From Aspidiotus rigidus (lineage: Eukaryota > Arthropoda > Insecta > Hemiptera > Diaspididae): 64,000 nucleotides of DNA. Positions 8,858 to 20,789 of this stretch are shown here, in pieces; position 1 is the stretch's first letter; each line of letters opens with the position of its first letter. The position numbers were made by a program, and so were the translations under genes. The stretch spans positions 1,364,001 to 1,428,000 of the forward strand of contig JAVHKY010000047.1 in NCBI GenBank assembly GCA_035079385.1, read 5' to 3'. The notes under the pieces were generated by a model, which saw only the letters and a list, made by a program, of their open reading frames with translations, made no database searches and was not told where the DNA came from.

Positions 8858-10871
8858 GCTACCCAAAGGAAATCCTGGAACTTGTTAAGAAACGCAGACA
8901 GGCTCGTCACCATTGGCAGCAGTCTCGCAACCCTGTACGTAAGCATGAATTCAACAAGCTCTGTAGAATGGTGAAGACTCGTATTCGTGATCACAATAAT
9001 GACACCTTCAACCATTTTGTCAGTACTCTTGGAACAACCAAAGATTCTGATTATTCACTTTGGAATATAGCCCGTTCATCACAGAAACCACCTGGTTACT
9101 CTGCACCACTACGTAAGATGGACAACTTCTGGGCACGGACTGACCTAGAAAGAGCTGAGACTTTTGCTGAGCACCTTGAAGAAAGATTTCAACCGCATGA
9201 CCTCCCCACTGACATCATTCCTGATCTACTTCAAACAGAAGATCAAGAAGTTGAACTATTTTCGCCAAATGAAATTAAGAATATGATTAAGAGAAAACTA
9301 AATCCAAAGAAAGCACCAGAACATGACCAAATTTCAGCCCGCATACTGCAAGAGCTACCACGTAAAGGTCTTGTTATGTTAACATACCTATACAACGCAG
9401 TACTACGGCTCCAATATGTGCCTAGGCTGTGGAAAATGGTCAAGGTTATCATGATTCATAAACCAGGTAAACCACCAGAGGTTCCTAGTTCATATCGCCC
9501 AATATCATTGCTCTCAGTGCTGTCAAAATTATTTGAGAAACTTTATGCAAGACGCCTCTAAGAAACCATTCATGAAAAGAAATTGATACCTGACCACCAG
9601 TTTGGGTTCAGAACCAAGCATTCAACTGTGGAGCAAGTACACCGTGTTGGTACAACAATAAGAGAGGCGCTTGAAGAGCGAAAATACTGCTGTATTCTTG
9701 GATGTAAGCCAAGCATTTGACCGGGTCTGGATGAGTGGGCTTCTTCACAAAATAAGCAAGAATTTTTCAACTCGACATGTGCTAATTTTGTCTTCTTATC
9801 TCAGCGACAGGAGCTTCTATGTGCACTATGGAGACGCCAGCTCCTCCATCGAACCAATTGCCGCGGGAGTCCCCCAGGGAAGCGTCCTTGGCCCCCTATT
9901 ATACCTACTTTACACAGCTGATATTCAAACTCAGGAAAATACCACGTTGGCTAGATTTGCAGATGATGCTGCAGTACTAACAACTCATGAAGCCTATCCT
10001 ACAGCAGTTACAAAACTGCAGACAGCAGTTAGCGAAATTAATGACTGGATGACTGAATGGAAAATCGAAATAAACGTGGCCAAGACAATACGAGTTGACT
10101 TTGCCCTCCGGGCGCATGGGTATGAGCCAACGTATGTCAACAAGAAACCAGTCCAACGGGCTGATAGCGCACGGTATCTGGGCTTACATCTAGAAAGTAA
10201 ACTCAACTGGAGAACACACATTTTGACAAAGAGAGAGGAACTCAAAATTAGATTTCGGGCATTGTTTTGGCTGCTCAGAGCCAAAAGTCATTTATCGCTT
10301 GCAAATAAAAGGCTGCTTTATGTTACAATCCTCCGTCCCATTTGGATGTTTGGCATTCCGCTCTGGAGTTCAGCTGCAAATAGCAACATTGAAATTCTTC
10401 AACGATTTCAGAATACTACTCTCCGCAAAATTACAGGAGCCCCATGGTACGTCACAAATCAATAGTTACACGCAGACCTGGCTTTAGAAACAGTATTGCA
10501 AATAGCTACGCGGGAAACAACCAAGTACATCGCGCGGCTCCACAGCGCAGCCATCCAAATACAGAGGCTCTAACTTTACAAGACGACCCTCCCATGCAGC
10601 GCCTCAAGCGGAAGGCCCTTGCTAACAACTAATATAATCTGCACAACCTAATGCATTATAATTTATTTCTTTGATCACGTGCTCGTAAATATTCGTATTG
10701 CTACCCTGTAAAGATTTACTTGATAAATACTCTATATCGTCACTACCTAGCTTAACCGTAGATGCACGCTACAGCTAGCTATTCACGTTATTTCTCTTTA
10801 TGCATCCTTTGTACGTATATGTAAATGTGGTAACAACAGTTCATATAAAAATAAATAATATAAAAAAAAAA
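8858..10871 (+). mobile_element. 5'-truncated Jockey-type non-LTR retrotransposon with 12-bp TSD
   Basis: The element is bounded by ATGATTGTTCTT at 8846-8857 and an identical copy at 10872-10883. It ends in an A-rich tail (AATAATATAAAAAAAAAAA), as expected for target-primed insertion on the plus strand. It starts inside ORF2, downstream of the endonuclease, so it is a typical 5' truncation. It landed just downstream of the PLE-1 3' end. The exact duplication implies fairly recent insertion, although the coding region already carries several disabling changes. Confidence 0.92.
8870..10632 (+). pseudogene. Jockey-type ORF2 reverse transcriptase, disabled
   Basis: Blocks in order are NPKKAPEHDQISARILQELP (RT-0/1), VIMIHKPGKPPEVPSSYRPI and SLLSVLSKLFEKL (RT-1/2), PDHQFGFR..HSTVEQVHRV, FLDVSQAFDRVW (catalytic Asp, block A), AAGVPQGSVLGPLLYLLYTA (block B), TLARFADDAAVL (catalytic FADD, block C), SARYLGLHLESKLNW (thumb) and a Jockey-like tail ending NIEILQRFQNTTLRKITGAP with WYVTNQ..LHADL. 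Lesions are stop TAA at 9559-9561, a frameshift near 9685 before VFLDVSQAF, stop TAG at 10463-10465, and a late frameshift before the normal end RLKRKALANN at 10632. The tail strongly resembles the Jockey clade. It is not functional as it stands. Confidence 0.9.
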
Positions 10872-10883
10872 ATGATTGTTCTT

Positions 10884-13190
10884 ATTCCAGATGGAGTCCG
10901 AGAATTTTGTTTTGAGTATGACCTTCATACACACAAATGGAGAAAGGCTATATAAAACCAACTTGATTGCTAAGTATATCTTCCAGGCAAGCACACTGTG
11001 GACTGCGCGCACAATGTACATCCATATTCGGACGGGGCAGCGCTAGCATCAAGCAAAGTTTTTGAATTTTTTAAAATCTCTCAAAAATATGATCATCTGA
11101 AAGAAAATTTTCCACTCTTCAATTTTGTTCCTTACAAGTACACGCCTAAATTCATTATTTTTGGAGACATTTAAGAAAAACTAAAAAATCACCTTTGGTT
11201 TCAAGTCACAATCACCGTTCGCTTATCAGTACTTTCTAGGTATTTTACATAGGCGACGCTAGCGATCCTACAATATGCCTGGTCCGAATCAACGTGTCGT
11301 TCAGTTTCATATTCTTAAACTCAAAAATACTGATTCACCGTTTTGAGTAAGTACCTTGATAATATTGAAGACCTCAAAAGTGCTTTAAGCTCTCTACCCT
11401 AATGCGCCGAGCTAAGTTGGGTACGGACAGCGAATTTCATGTCACTCTCGCGGAGTACTATACTCGCGGACAACGAATTTCGTTTCACGCTCCTACGATA
11501 AAGCAAAGCGCGCAGCGCGAGCTAACTTTGGTACGGATTGGTAGGGACAACGAATTTCTTGTCACCTTCGTTGTCGCGTAGGATCTGTTCGGCAATAATC
11601 GGACATTCGACCTACGAACTGATGTTACGGCATAGGCCTACGTGTTAATGACCCAAGCAACTTAACAGGCACTACAGGCTGTTTGCAATTCAGATGAAAG
11701 CATATTGTCGCCAGTTGTCGCCATACTATCGATGCATCAAATTCAATTATTCAATTCTGTGATTTTTGCGTTGATTCGAATGCTGTTAGAGGTTGAATTA
11801 GTTAAATAGGTAGTTCAAGATTGAAGATTCCTGAATTCCGTGATTTTTGCGTTGATTCCAATGCTGTTTTACGTTGTAGGTATTAGTTGAATATTCAAGA
11901 TTGAAGATATTCCTGAGGCAATTGCTGGTCAAAAATTAGGTTTGTATAGGTATTATATAAGAGATGTTGATTATCTTGTTTTGTAGGTATTGCGCCTGTA
12001 ATCGTCTTGTTTGCATTGTGCAGTTCTGTGTATTGCCACTTCAGTTTGTATTGCAACACACTTCAGTTTGACAATGATTCAGATGATTTGCGCGATGATT
12101 CAGATGATTATTTGCGCGTTTGTGTACATTTTGACAAATATAAAGATTTGAGGCAACTGGTATCAAAATAAGGTCTGTATTATACCTACAGCACTAATTT
12201 TTACAGTTCAAACGTGGTTCAAAGCTCTTACTTTCAATTATTGTAGATAGACATCACAATATGAAAATAGTGTCTGCAAATTTGTGCATGAGATAACTGT
12301 ATCCAAGATATAGCGTTGCCGCGTTGCAATTTTGGAGGGTGCAAATAAAGTAAGAAAATAATAATGAGAAAAATACCTATAATGGAAATCAAGTACCTAA
12401 TATACAAAAGTATCAGCTCGCACTATATGCCTCGCTAATTATGATAGTAGATAGTAGATAGACTACCTATTGATTTATTCAAAGTATAGAACTGCCGTAC
12501 AAAAAATGAATGACGTATGATGTGACAAAAATTTCAGAATTTTGGATCACAATAAATGTTGTTAAGTATAATATCTTCCTTTGTTGAAAATATATAGAAT
12601 ATGATCTATGGATGAATTTCAGGAACTATTTTTGAGAAGAATTTGATATTGAATCTGTTGGAAGATAACAATATTTGTTTTCAGAAAAACTTGATGAATG
12701 ACATTTTCCAGATTGTTACAGAGTGTAAAACAAACAACATAGTCTTTTATTTTTGTACATCTTCTGTACCTATAGGTACCGGTACTACGTAAAATATTGT
12801 ACAAGTGGAAATTCTATGAGTTCTGCAAAGTACCCGCAGTTGGTAAATCATACACCATAACTTTGATTTACTTTTTTCTCAACTAATCTGAAACATCATT
12901 GTTATAGCCTCAAGTAGGAGCAATTTGGAATGTGATAGTACCACCAGTACTACCTCTACCTGTAGTACCTCCACCCGTTGTACCTTTACCTAATGATATG
13001 AATATCAATGAAGTATAAAGTAGGTACATAAATTCAATGTACATTATTATTCAATTATTTCAATATAATTACTGAATTACTGAGGTTGTAAATCACGTCC
13101 TCAAAAACAATTTTTGGGACGCTAAGGAGGGTTTTCTTGTGACAGGTCACATGTATGGAAAAGTACTGATAAGGAAAGGGTGATTGAGTA
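10884..13190. other. Non-coding stretch with small repeats
   Basis: No gene is supportable. Near 11400-11580 the words GGTACGGACAGCGAATTTC and GGGACAACGAATTTCTTGTC repeat in a G+C-richer patch with GCGCGCAGCGCGAG. At 11757-11930 an 83-bp tandem pair is present. At 12065-12120 GATTCAGATGATT repeats with TTTGCGCG. Confidence 0.5.
11757..11930. repeat. 83-bp tandem duplication
   Basis: GTGATTTTTGCGTTGATTCG.ATGCTGTT followed by AGTT..TTCAAGATTGAAGAT is repeated with a period of about 83 bp. The copies start near 11759 and 11842 and have diverged by a few substitutions and small indels. Confidence 0.7.
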
Positions 13191-13280
13191 CATCTCTGCC
13201 CTACAAAGTTAAATTGACGAATATCCAGAACATTGATCTGGGAAACTGAATAATCTTTCCTCGATGATAAAAATGGACTT

Positions 13281-13510
13281 CAATCGATTTCTTCTGAAGA
13301 TTTTGCACTAATTTTCAACGAGGAATTCGAAAATGACGTTGGATTTTCCTAATTCGGTCTGGTTTTTGAAATAATGGAGTTATGTCAATTTGATAGATTT
13401 ATGCTTGTGACGTATCTCCATTATCTCAAAAACCAGGCCGAGTTGGGAAAATCTGATTTGATTTTTGGATTCCTTGTTGAAAATTGAGTAGAAAATCATC
13501 AAAACTTTGT
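13281..13510. repeat. Long imperfect palindrome, arms about 105 bp
   Basis: The left arm contains AATTTTCAACGAGGAATTCG, GGATTTTCCTAATTCGGTCT and GGTTTTTGAAATAATGGAG. The right arm carries the complements CTCCATTATCTCAAAAACC, AGGCCGAGTTGGGAAAATC and GGATTCCTTGTTGAAAATT. The loop is about 15-35 nt. Possible outer termini CTACAAAGTTAAATT (13200) and AATTTAACTTTGTACG (13657) suggest a fold-back transposable element of about 480 bp, but no target duplication is evident. Confidence 0.75.
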
Positions 13511-14096
13511 TAAATTAAAGCACTTGAAAATATTCGCGGACAAAGGGATCGCCACGCACACATATAAACTGATTACAAGCCGACTACACACACTTAAACA
13601 TTTGTTACGCAAAAGATACCGTTTGGTAATCTCATGAAAAGGATATACATCAATAATTTAACTTTGTACGCGGCAGATTTGGAGTATGTTTTTCAGTTTT
13701 TCTTGAATTTCTTGATAACACTGAATTTGAAGAAACAACGTAGAGAACAAAGTTTAAAGAGCATAAAGTTTCCTTTCAGATAAATGTATTTTTAGGAAAT
13801 ATTGCAAAACTAAAAAATCTTTGTTGTTGTTGTTGCTTGCACACTCTGAATTATGTACCCGGTTGTGAAAATTTCATTTGTTTCAGAAGAATGAAGACCT
13901 AATTCTACAAGAATGAGCCATTAGATGCGTCAGCGCGAATAATCTGGCCTACTAAAATAGAAAACAAAATATCATGTATTTTTGTGAAGAATTTGTAATT
14001 CTGTATAGATACAGGGGAGATTGAAGATTAGATACCTAGGCCTACTGTCAATTTTAGTTTAATAGTCTCAATTTTTTTTTCAAATATATATTATTA

Positions 14097-14625
14097 TATG
14101 CAATTGAAGTAGAACTCATTTAAAATAGGGTTTGGTTAAAAAGGGCAATATGTTTTTTTTTTTAAAATGCGACCGAAGTACAACTTATTTTCAAATAGGG
14201 TTTAGTTAAGGTCTAGCAATATGTTTTTTTTTTTTTTTTTTTTTAATGCGACTCAAGTACCAATCATTTTCAAACAGAGTTTGGTTAAGGTCTAGCAATG
14301 AGTCTTAATTTTTTTTTAATGGGACTGAAGTACAACTTATTTTCAAATAGGGTTTAGTTAAGGGGTAGCAATATGTTTTTTTTTTTAAATGGGACTGAAG
14401 TACAACTTATTTTCAAATAGGGTTTGGTTAAGGTCTAGCAATATGTTTTTTTTTTTTAAATGCAACTGAAGTACAACTTATTTTCAAATAGGGTTTGGTT
14501 AAGGGGTAGCAATATGTTTTTTTTTTTTTTAAATGGGACTAAAGTACAACTTATTTTCAAATAGGGTTTGGTTAAGGTCTAGCAATATTTTTTTTTGAAT
14601 GCGACTATAAAGTACTATAGCAATT
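14097..14625. repeat. Tandem array of about 70-bp units, 7-8 copies
   Basis: Each unit reads roughly TGGGACTGAAGTACAACTTA, TTTTCAAATAGGGTTTGGTT, AAGGTCTAGCAATATG and then a T run of variable length (8-20). T-run length and a few substitutions (GGTCT or GGGGT before AGC) distinguish units. It is a minisatellite with embedded poly-T, prone to slippage and copy-number change. Confidence 0.9.
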
Positions 14626-14649
14626 GGTTGAATGAATGGTGGGGTCATA

Positions 14650-16374
14650 AGTTTTTTTGATTTTTAAATGAAACTCACTGAAGTACTTTTTTTTTAAAGG
14701 ATTTGTTGACCATGAGCTTCCATTTGTATTCAAAAAGGTTATGAGTCACAAATGCAGTGTAGGCATTGTAATTATGCTCTCATATTGACATGTCCATAGT
14801 TCTACATACGCCATCAATAGATAAGAAGAGGCGCAGAGGTACCATACTGCCCTTATATGCAAACCAACAAATGTGAAGCTCAGCGTATTAAGAAAATAGG
14901 GAAGTTTTTATGATTATTTTTTTGAAGAGAAGAAATTTAGTATCCACAAAACAAAATACCTAAATTTCTTCATAGGAACAGTTTCTCTCCTCTTTGCCGG
15001 TAAATAGAACATTGTCTCTTTTTGTGTTAGTGAATTGCCGCGTTGTTTCAAGTCTTTTTTTTTTTTTTTTTCAGAAAATTTGTTAAAGAAGAAAAACTAT
15101 TTTTTAATTCCAAAATTGGTACTCACCTGGTTAGCGGCTGTTGTCGTCGACGCGTAGCGACGACGCAACAGACGCTAGTCCTAAATATTCAAGCGATATC
15201 ATTTGAGTATTTTAAGGTTGAAAACTGTGTTTCTATCTTAAAAAGAAATAGCTTTTCAAAAGTGAGACAAGTTCGATTCTTTCTTAATCCGGTACTTTTG
15301 TTGATCATTACCTATGTGACATCCTGAAGCCAACTTATTCAACACTGTTCAACTCATAATTTTTTAAAAATGATTAGGTACTGAGTAGAAGAGCTAGATA
15401 CTCACCAAAATTGTACGATCCAGAAATGCGTAGATATCTACTGGTGCTATTCAAACCAACATATTTCAAGAGAGAGCAAAAACTATAGTGAACGCACCTA
15501 CGAAATACACCCTAGGTACAAACTCATCAAAACGATGAATCGAAACCGACTGACATGATGCATCTTAAAACGCAACGCGAGTATGCGAATCCGTAGTGTA
15601 CCATACAAAACGTCATCGTCGATGAAAATAGGGTGACGATCGGACAAGGGTAACTTGGATTGAAGGTGAATAGTTTCCGAACGCACCCCATTCTTTAGAG
15701 ACGTACAAGCCCACTCCGCGACTACTCTCGTGCTTGCCGTCGGGTGCTTCAGTGAAATTTGATATAATTCGTCTTAGACGGACTCACTCGCTCTACGCGA
15801 GCAATTGTTAAGACTTAAAGAGGTGGACTATGTAACATCAGAGTTACTATGTCCAACAGTATTCTACAAAATATTGATTAATTTCCACTGGAAATATATC
15901 AGATTTTCGAAACTCAATACTATTTTTTCTTTTTGACAGTTTAATTCAGTGTTTTTCTCTCTCTTTCCCTCTATTTTATCATTTTCGTTTTCGAATGGTT
16001 TGAATTCATTTATATCGCCTACAGGATGTGTGGCAATTTTACGGCATTGTTTAGTCCAGCTTCGCCAACAGGTTCAAATATAATCAACTATAAAAACATT
16101 TTTTACGCCCAGGTATATGTTTTACACCACAGGGCAGCTATGTACCTTCATTTTAAGAGGAGAATATAAGTAGTTCAGCTACAGACTTGTTGCAAGTCTT
16201 TTTGGAACGTCGAAGTTTACAGTTTTGGTCATTAACTTCCCATATGTAACTCGGGAAATAGTATAGTGTTACACTTGATTTCATTGAAAGAGGTGTCCTA
16301 TAACCCTGTAGTAGCCCTATTACCTTTTTTTTTTTTGACCCGGGGAGCAAATACAAATACCTTGGGCTACTCAC
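14650..16374. other. Non-coding stretch
   Basis: No recognisable gene. A G+C-rich hairpin, TGTTGTCGTCGACGCG facing TAGCGACGACGCAACA, is present at 15138-15170. A minus-strand open frame at 15498-15686 lacks family resemblance and good splice context. Confidence 0.4.
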
Positions 16375-16536
16375 GGGATCTGCTAGAAACAGAATTCTCA
16401 GTCCAAAGTCCCATCTAATGATCTTCATTTCTTTCAAATCTGTGCGCTGCCACTTGATTTCAAAGGGCTCTGTTTCCATTTCTCTCGATGAACAGAAGAT
16501 TAGAATTACTGATGCTGCCTCGGATTGCACACGCAT
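16375..16536 (-). CDS. Possible first coding exon, unknown protein
   Basis: From an ATG at 16536 the minus strand reads 54 codons (MRVQSEAASVILIFCSSREM, then ETEPFEIKWQRTDLKEMKII, ending LADP) up to a consensus GTGAGT donor in phase 0. The mixed charged and hydrophobic composition and the donor make it more gene-like than neighbouring frames. I do not recognise the family, and no partner exon could be identified. Confidence 0.3.
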
Positions 16537-17140
16537 ATGTCAATTATATCGATAAATTGATCTTCTTCAAGTATGCCTCGTATAATGAAGGCTAATCGTC
16601 GAAATTTTTTTTCGAGTCCCTAAAGTAGGTTAAGATCATTGATGACGTCATAAAGCGTCACGCTAAATTATGTTACGCAGATTTCTGACTGACCCTCAAC
16701 CCAAAGACAGAAACATTACGACAAGACGTGAGAGGAAGGTCAGATTCTACAACTAAAATCGTCTCGTTCTACCAAAACAGCCTCCATGGGAATCAAAACA
16801 TCATACTCTCAACTTCAACTCCCGAACTAGGACGTGATTACTTTGTAGTCGGTAAAGAAATGAGATAACCGAAAAATTACTTAAGAAATAATCCGTCAGG
16901 TTGAGGTTCGCCTGAAAAACTCGACAGATTGTAAAATTAAGTAAGGAAAGGGTTATAGAGGAGATACACAGATGCGACCCTGTACGGGTGATAAGTTCTA
17001 CACGACAAGAAAAATTCAGTTTCAATTCCTGCAGGTTTACTTGAATTTACCATTTTTTTAAATTATAAAATATTTTTTGCGTGCAAGGTATTTAACTATG
17101 AATAAATGAAGAAACGGCTCTTCCCGCACAGAAAAAGAAA

Positions 17141-17200
17141 AAACGAATATTAATGGTAACGTTTCGGACAAACTAGTATCCTTCATCAGACCAAATGATG
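17141..17200 (-). ncRNA. Hammerhead-ribozyme-like core
   Basis: On the minus strand the sequence runs CTGATGA, then GGATACTAGTTTGTCC, then GAAAC. This is the catalytic CUGAUGA..GAAA pair separated by a stem II that can form five pairs (GGATA with TGTCC, one G-T wobble). A short AAACG..CGTTT pairing could serve as stem III. Hammerhead motifs of this form are known from Penelope-like retroelements, which also occur in this window, so this may be a relic of one. Stem I is not convincing by eye, so activity is doubtful. Confidence 0.4.
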
Positions 17201-17698
17201 ACATGTTCGTGAGGAAGATCAAACGGGTTGACCGGCTCGTGGCGCCACGTGATCAATCTCTTCATTTCTGGCTTAGGTCAAACTCGTAGACATGAAAAAA
17301 TACAGAAGACTTTCGTCATTACAAAAATAGTCTTGTGAAAGAAATGTTTTGTAGAAATTTCTCATGTACTCGTTTGTTTCGATTTAATAATATTCACCGT
17401 AATATCTTCGAAAACTATAAAAAAAGAAAGTGAATCTCAAAAAAATCTTATGGCTTTTACGAGTATAAACGAATTTGTTACATATTATTTACTTTTATTT
17501 ATACAGTATAAGCTCGTAAAGACAACCGAAGTACTCAGTATAAAAGTACCTACGATAGACTTGAGCCTACCACGGAATGACTAACATCAATCAGTTGACT
17601 GCTATAAACTAGATTATCTGGTAAATGATAGTGAGTAATAAACTTTTATGTTTACAAAAGAAGAATAAATGAAGCGGTAACTAATATTAAAATTAATA

Positions 17699-20600
17699 AA
17701 AACATAAGAACACTCACAACAACAAACACCACCACAATACATAATATAGTAGGTCACTGTTGGAGTTTCTTCATCTTCTTCTTTCTCCAGGGAAGATCTT
17801 GGTCTTCTTCTTCCTGCAGATCTGGATGTTGATGGTACACAGGTGATGAGTAGGCCATGGCGTGGTTCTGCATTTGCCTATTCCATTCCTGGTCTATCTT
17901 CCTCTTCATGATGGTGGCTGCAAATGCAGACACCTGGTTCCACGCTTCTTCGGAACCTAGCATGGTGGGTACCAGGCTACTCGGGTCGAGCTTTTCATCT
18001 ACCCCGATCTCTTGAAGAGACCGACTAAGCTCGTCCCGCTCACGCCTCCACGCCTCACACTCAAATAAGGCGTGTTGTGGTCCATCACCCCGCCCTTGGT
18101 TACAGTGCAAACACGTTGCCTGCTTAACTTTCCTTAACTTCTCGTGAAGGTACTTGTTGAAGCAGCCATGGCCGCTTAACACCTGCATCAGGTGAAAGTT
18201 CAGCTGACCATGGTGTCGGTTTATCCACTCGTCAAGGTCGCGTATTAGCACACGGGTTGTCCTTTTACCCAGCTCACTCTGGGAAATTCTTGCTGTCCAC
18301 TTTACAAGCAAGGAGCGCCTGGCCTCCTGCTTGACCCGTGAAGCTTCTTGGTTGGTGGTCGTTGTCTTCGTCTTTGCTTTGAACAACACCGCTCTATCCT
18401 CAGCAAGGAGCTCGATTGGTGGTGAACGTGCTAATACACAAAGAGCCTCCGTCGAGACAGTGCGGTAGGCACTAACACACCTTAGCGCAGCTCTTCGTTG
18501 GACCTTTACCATCTCTCTCCTTCGGTATGGTATCTTCATGGAGTCGGCCCATACTGGCGCATCATATAGGAGGATCGACAAGGCGGTGCTCATCATGATC
18601 CTTCTCCTTGCTTCTCTCGGTCCTCCTAGGTTCCTCATCAGGCGGCTTGGGTATCCAACTAATCGGCCCGCCTTCTCCACTGCCATCAGGAAATGGTGCC
18701 CAGCGTTAAGTCAAACCAGATGCCTAGGTATTTCATTTTGCTTCTTGGTTTCAATTTCCACACCTTGCAGGCGAAAAGTGGGTGGCTTGAACTTCCGACG
18801 GACCGTGAATAAAATGGCCTTCGTCTTACTTACTGCAAGTTCAAGTCCAGCCGACTCGACCCAACGCGTCACATCCTTTAGGGCCCGGTTTACCTGCTCT
18901 CCACCGCTACAGTTGTTTCGGCGGTGCATACCATCAGGGTGTCATCCGCGTAGTAGATAAGCTTAATCCCCGGTGGCAGCTTCATCTTAAAGATTCCGTT
19001 AAATGCAACGCACCACAAAAGCGGCCCGAGGACCGATCTCTGCGGCACCCCACAAGTAACAGGGTGCTTTACTGTACCAGCCGACGTCTCTGCTTGGATT
19101 TCACGGCAGCTAAGATAGCTGCTGATCATCCTGAGCAGGTATGCGGGCACTCCTGCGTCCACAAGAGCTTCCAATATCATTTTCCATGGAATTGAATTGA
19201 ACGCATTCTTATGTCGAGGCTGACGGCTGCGCAAAACTGACGCATAGTAATATCGCTGACTTGGCTATCCTCTTCAGCCGGATCCGAGCATCTGATGTGC
19301 AGCGTCCAGTTTGAAAACCATACTGGCTATCACAGATTATATCTCTTTCCTTCAGATAGCTCTCCAAACGATTGGCTATCACTCTTTCTAGAAGTTTACT
19401 AACATTGTCTAGCAAACGAATTGCACGATAAGAGGATGGTAGACGAGGTGGTTTATCCTTCTTATCGATCAATGCTAGCCTGGCTTTCTTCCATCGCACA
19501 GGGAACAGTTCCCCAACAATTGCCGCACTGAATGTATCAACAAGCAGTGCTTGGTCAACTGAATGTATGGCGCTCCAGACTGGATTTGGAGCCTCATCTG
19601 GGCCTGGAGCCTTCCAATACTTACCCCGCAGTCTAATGACTGCTGCATCCACCTCCTCGGTGCCTAGGAGGGATATACCATCCTCTTCTACTATTGGTAG
19701 CGTTACCATTGGTGGTGGCTGCTGTGGGAACAAGCCATCAATGATTTGACCCACAACATTCGGCTCCATTCGGCTCATTGCTGAGAGGCCCTTTAGCTTC
19801 TTCAGCACTATCAGTTATAAGGCTTTCCAAATGGGTCATCATCTGCGATCTCACATAGCTCTCGCCATGCAGCACTCTTGCTGTTCTTGATGGCTTTCTT
19901 CAGCCTTTTACAAGTCAGCTGGTATTCAGGTGCAACCGCCCGTGGCCCCTTTGCGGCCACTACTACGCTGGTATATCCGGCGCTGACGGTTGCACTCTCT
20001 CCTTAACTCGGCAATCTTGTTGGTCCACCAGTAAACGGCTCTCCTCTTCTTTGGTGGGCCTTGCCTGGGCATGGCTACATCGCAAGCTTTGGTGACAGTC
20101 TTGATCATCCTCTCTGCTGCCACCTCCGCATTACCTTCTTGCTCTTCTTCTTGATCACATGTGAGAGCATGATAGCTAGCCTTCAAACGGTCGTTATTCA
20201 GCTTCCTAACGGCCCATTTTCTTACCAGCTTTTGTGGGGCAGCGACCTCAACTTCCCGGCGGATGGAGAAGTTGATACACCGGTGGTCGCTCCCGGAAAG
20301 CTCCTTGTCCAGTACTGCCCAGCCTTCTATTCTTCGGGCTATGCTCTCTGAGGCAAAGGTGATATCAACAATGGACCACTCGGGTAGGAGTGTTGCCTAC
20401 GTTGACCTTTTCCAGTCGATTGTAAGCAATCCACTCCCCCAAGGTATACCCACGGATGTCAGTACGGCCTGATCGCCACTCTTCTGACTTATCATTAAAA
20501 TCGCCAGCCACAATGAATTTTTCACCTTGCCTTCTGGACAAGCTTTCTTCTAATATCTTCAAGAAGTCCTGAAACTCCGGGAAAGGGCGATTTGGAGAGA

Positions 20601-20760
20601 AGTAGCAACTGTAGACGACCATGCGTCGGCCATCTTCACAGCAACATACCCCTCTCCCGGAGCAATTGGACACTCTGGGTAAACACCAATGGCCGCTAAG
20701 CCAGTACGGTCTGTGTACCATCCTTGTCTTCACGCAACATCGTAATACTTGCTGGCAATT
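17699..20760 (-). pseudogene. R1-like non-LTR retrotransposon, copy A
   Basis: Read on the minus strand, the order is: endonuclease segment (EKFIVAGDFNDKSEEWRS, the GDFN block of APE-type endonucleases; later GSDHR), a linker with KKRRAVYWWTNKIAELRREC, RT with YWKAPGPDE, LIDKKDKPPRLPSSYR, RLLDNVSKLLERVIANRLE and SQYGFQTGRCTSDA, block B TCGVPQRSVLGPLLW, block C LIYYADDTLMV, and a C-terminal zinc knuckle (CLHCNQ..GPQHALFECEAWRRE) typical of R1-like tails. It is 5'-truncated in the endonuclease and broken by several frameshifts. PQGSVLGP is altered to PQRSVLGP. Copy B at 42.8-45.6 kb is about 90-95% identical by eye. The clade call is from motif resemblance. Confidence 0.85.
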
Positions 20761-20789
20761 ACAAAGTGCGTTCTGATGAAACAATAATA

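Noticed and set aside
9994..10284. Minus-strand 96-codon frame
   Set aside because: Antisense shadow of the Jockey reverse transcriptase.
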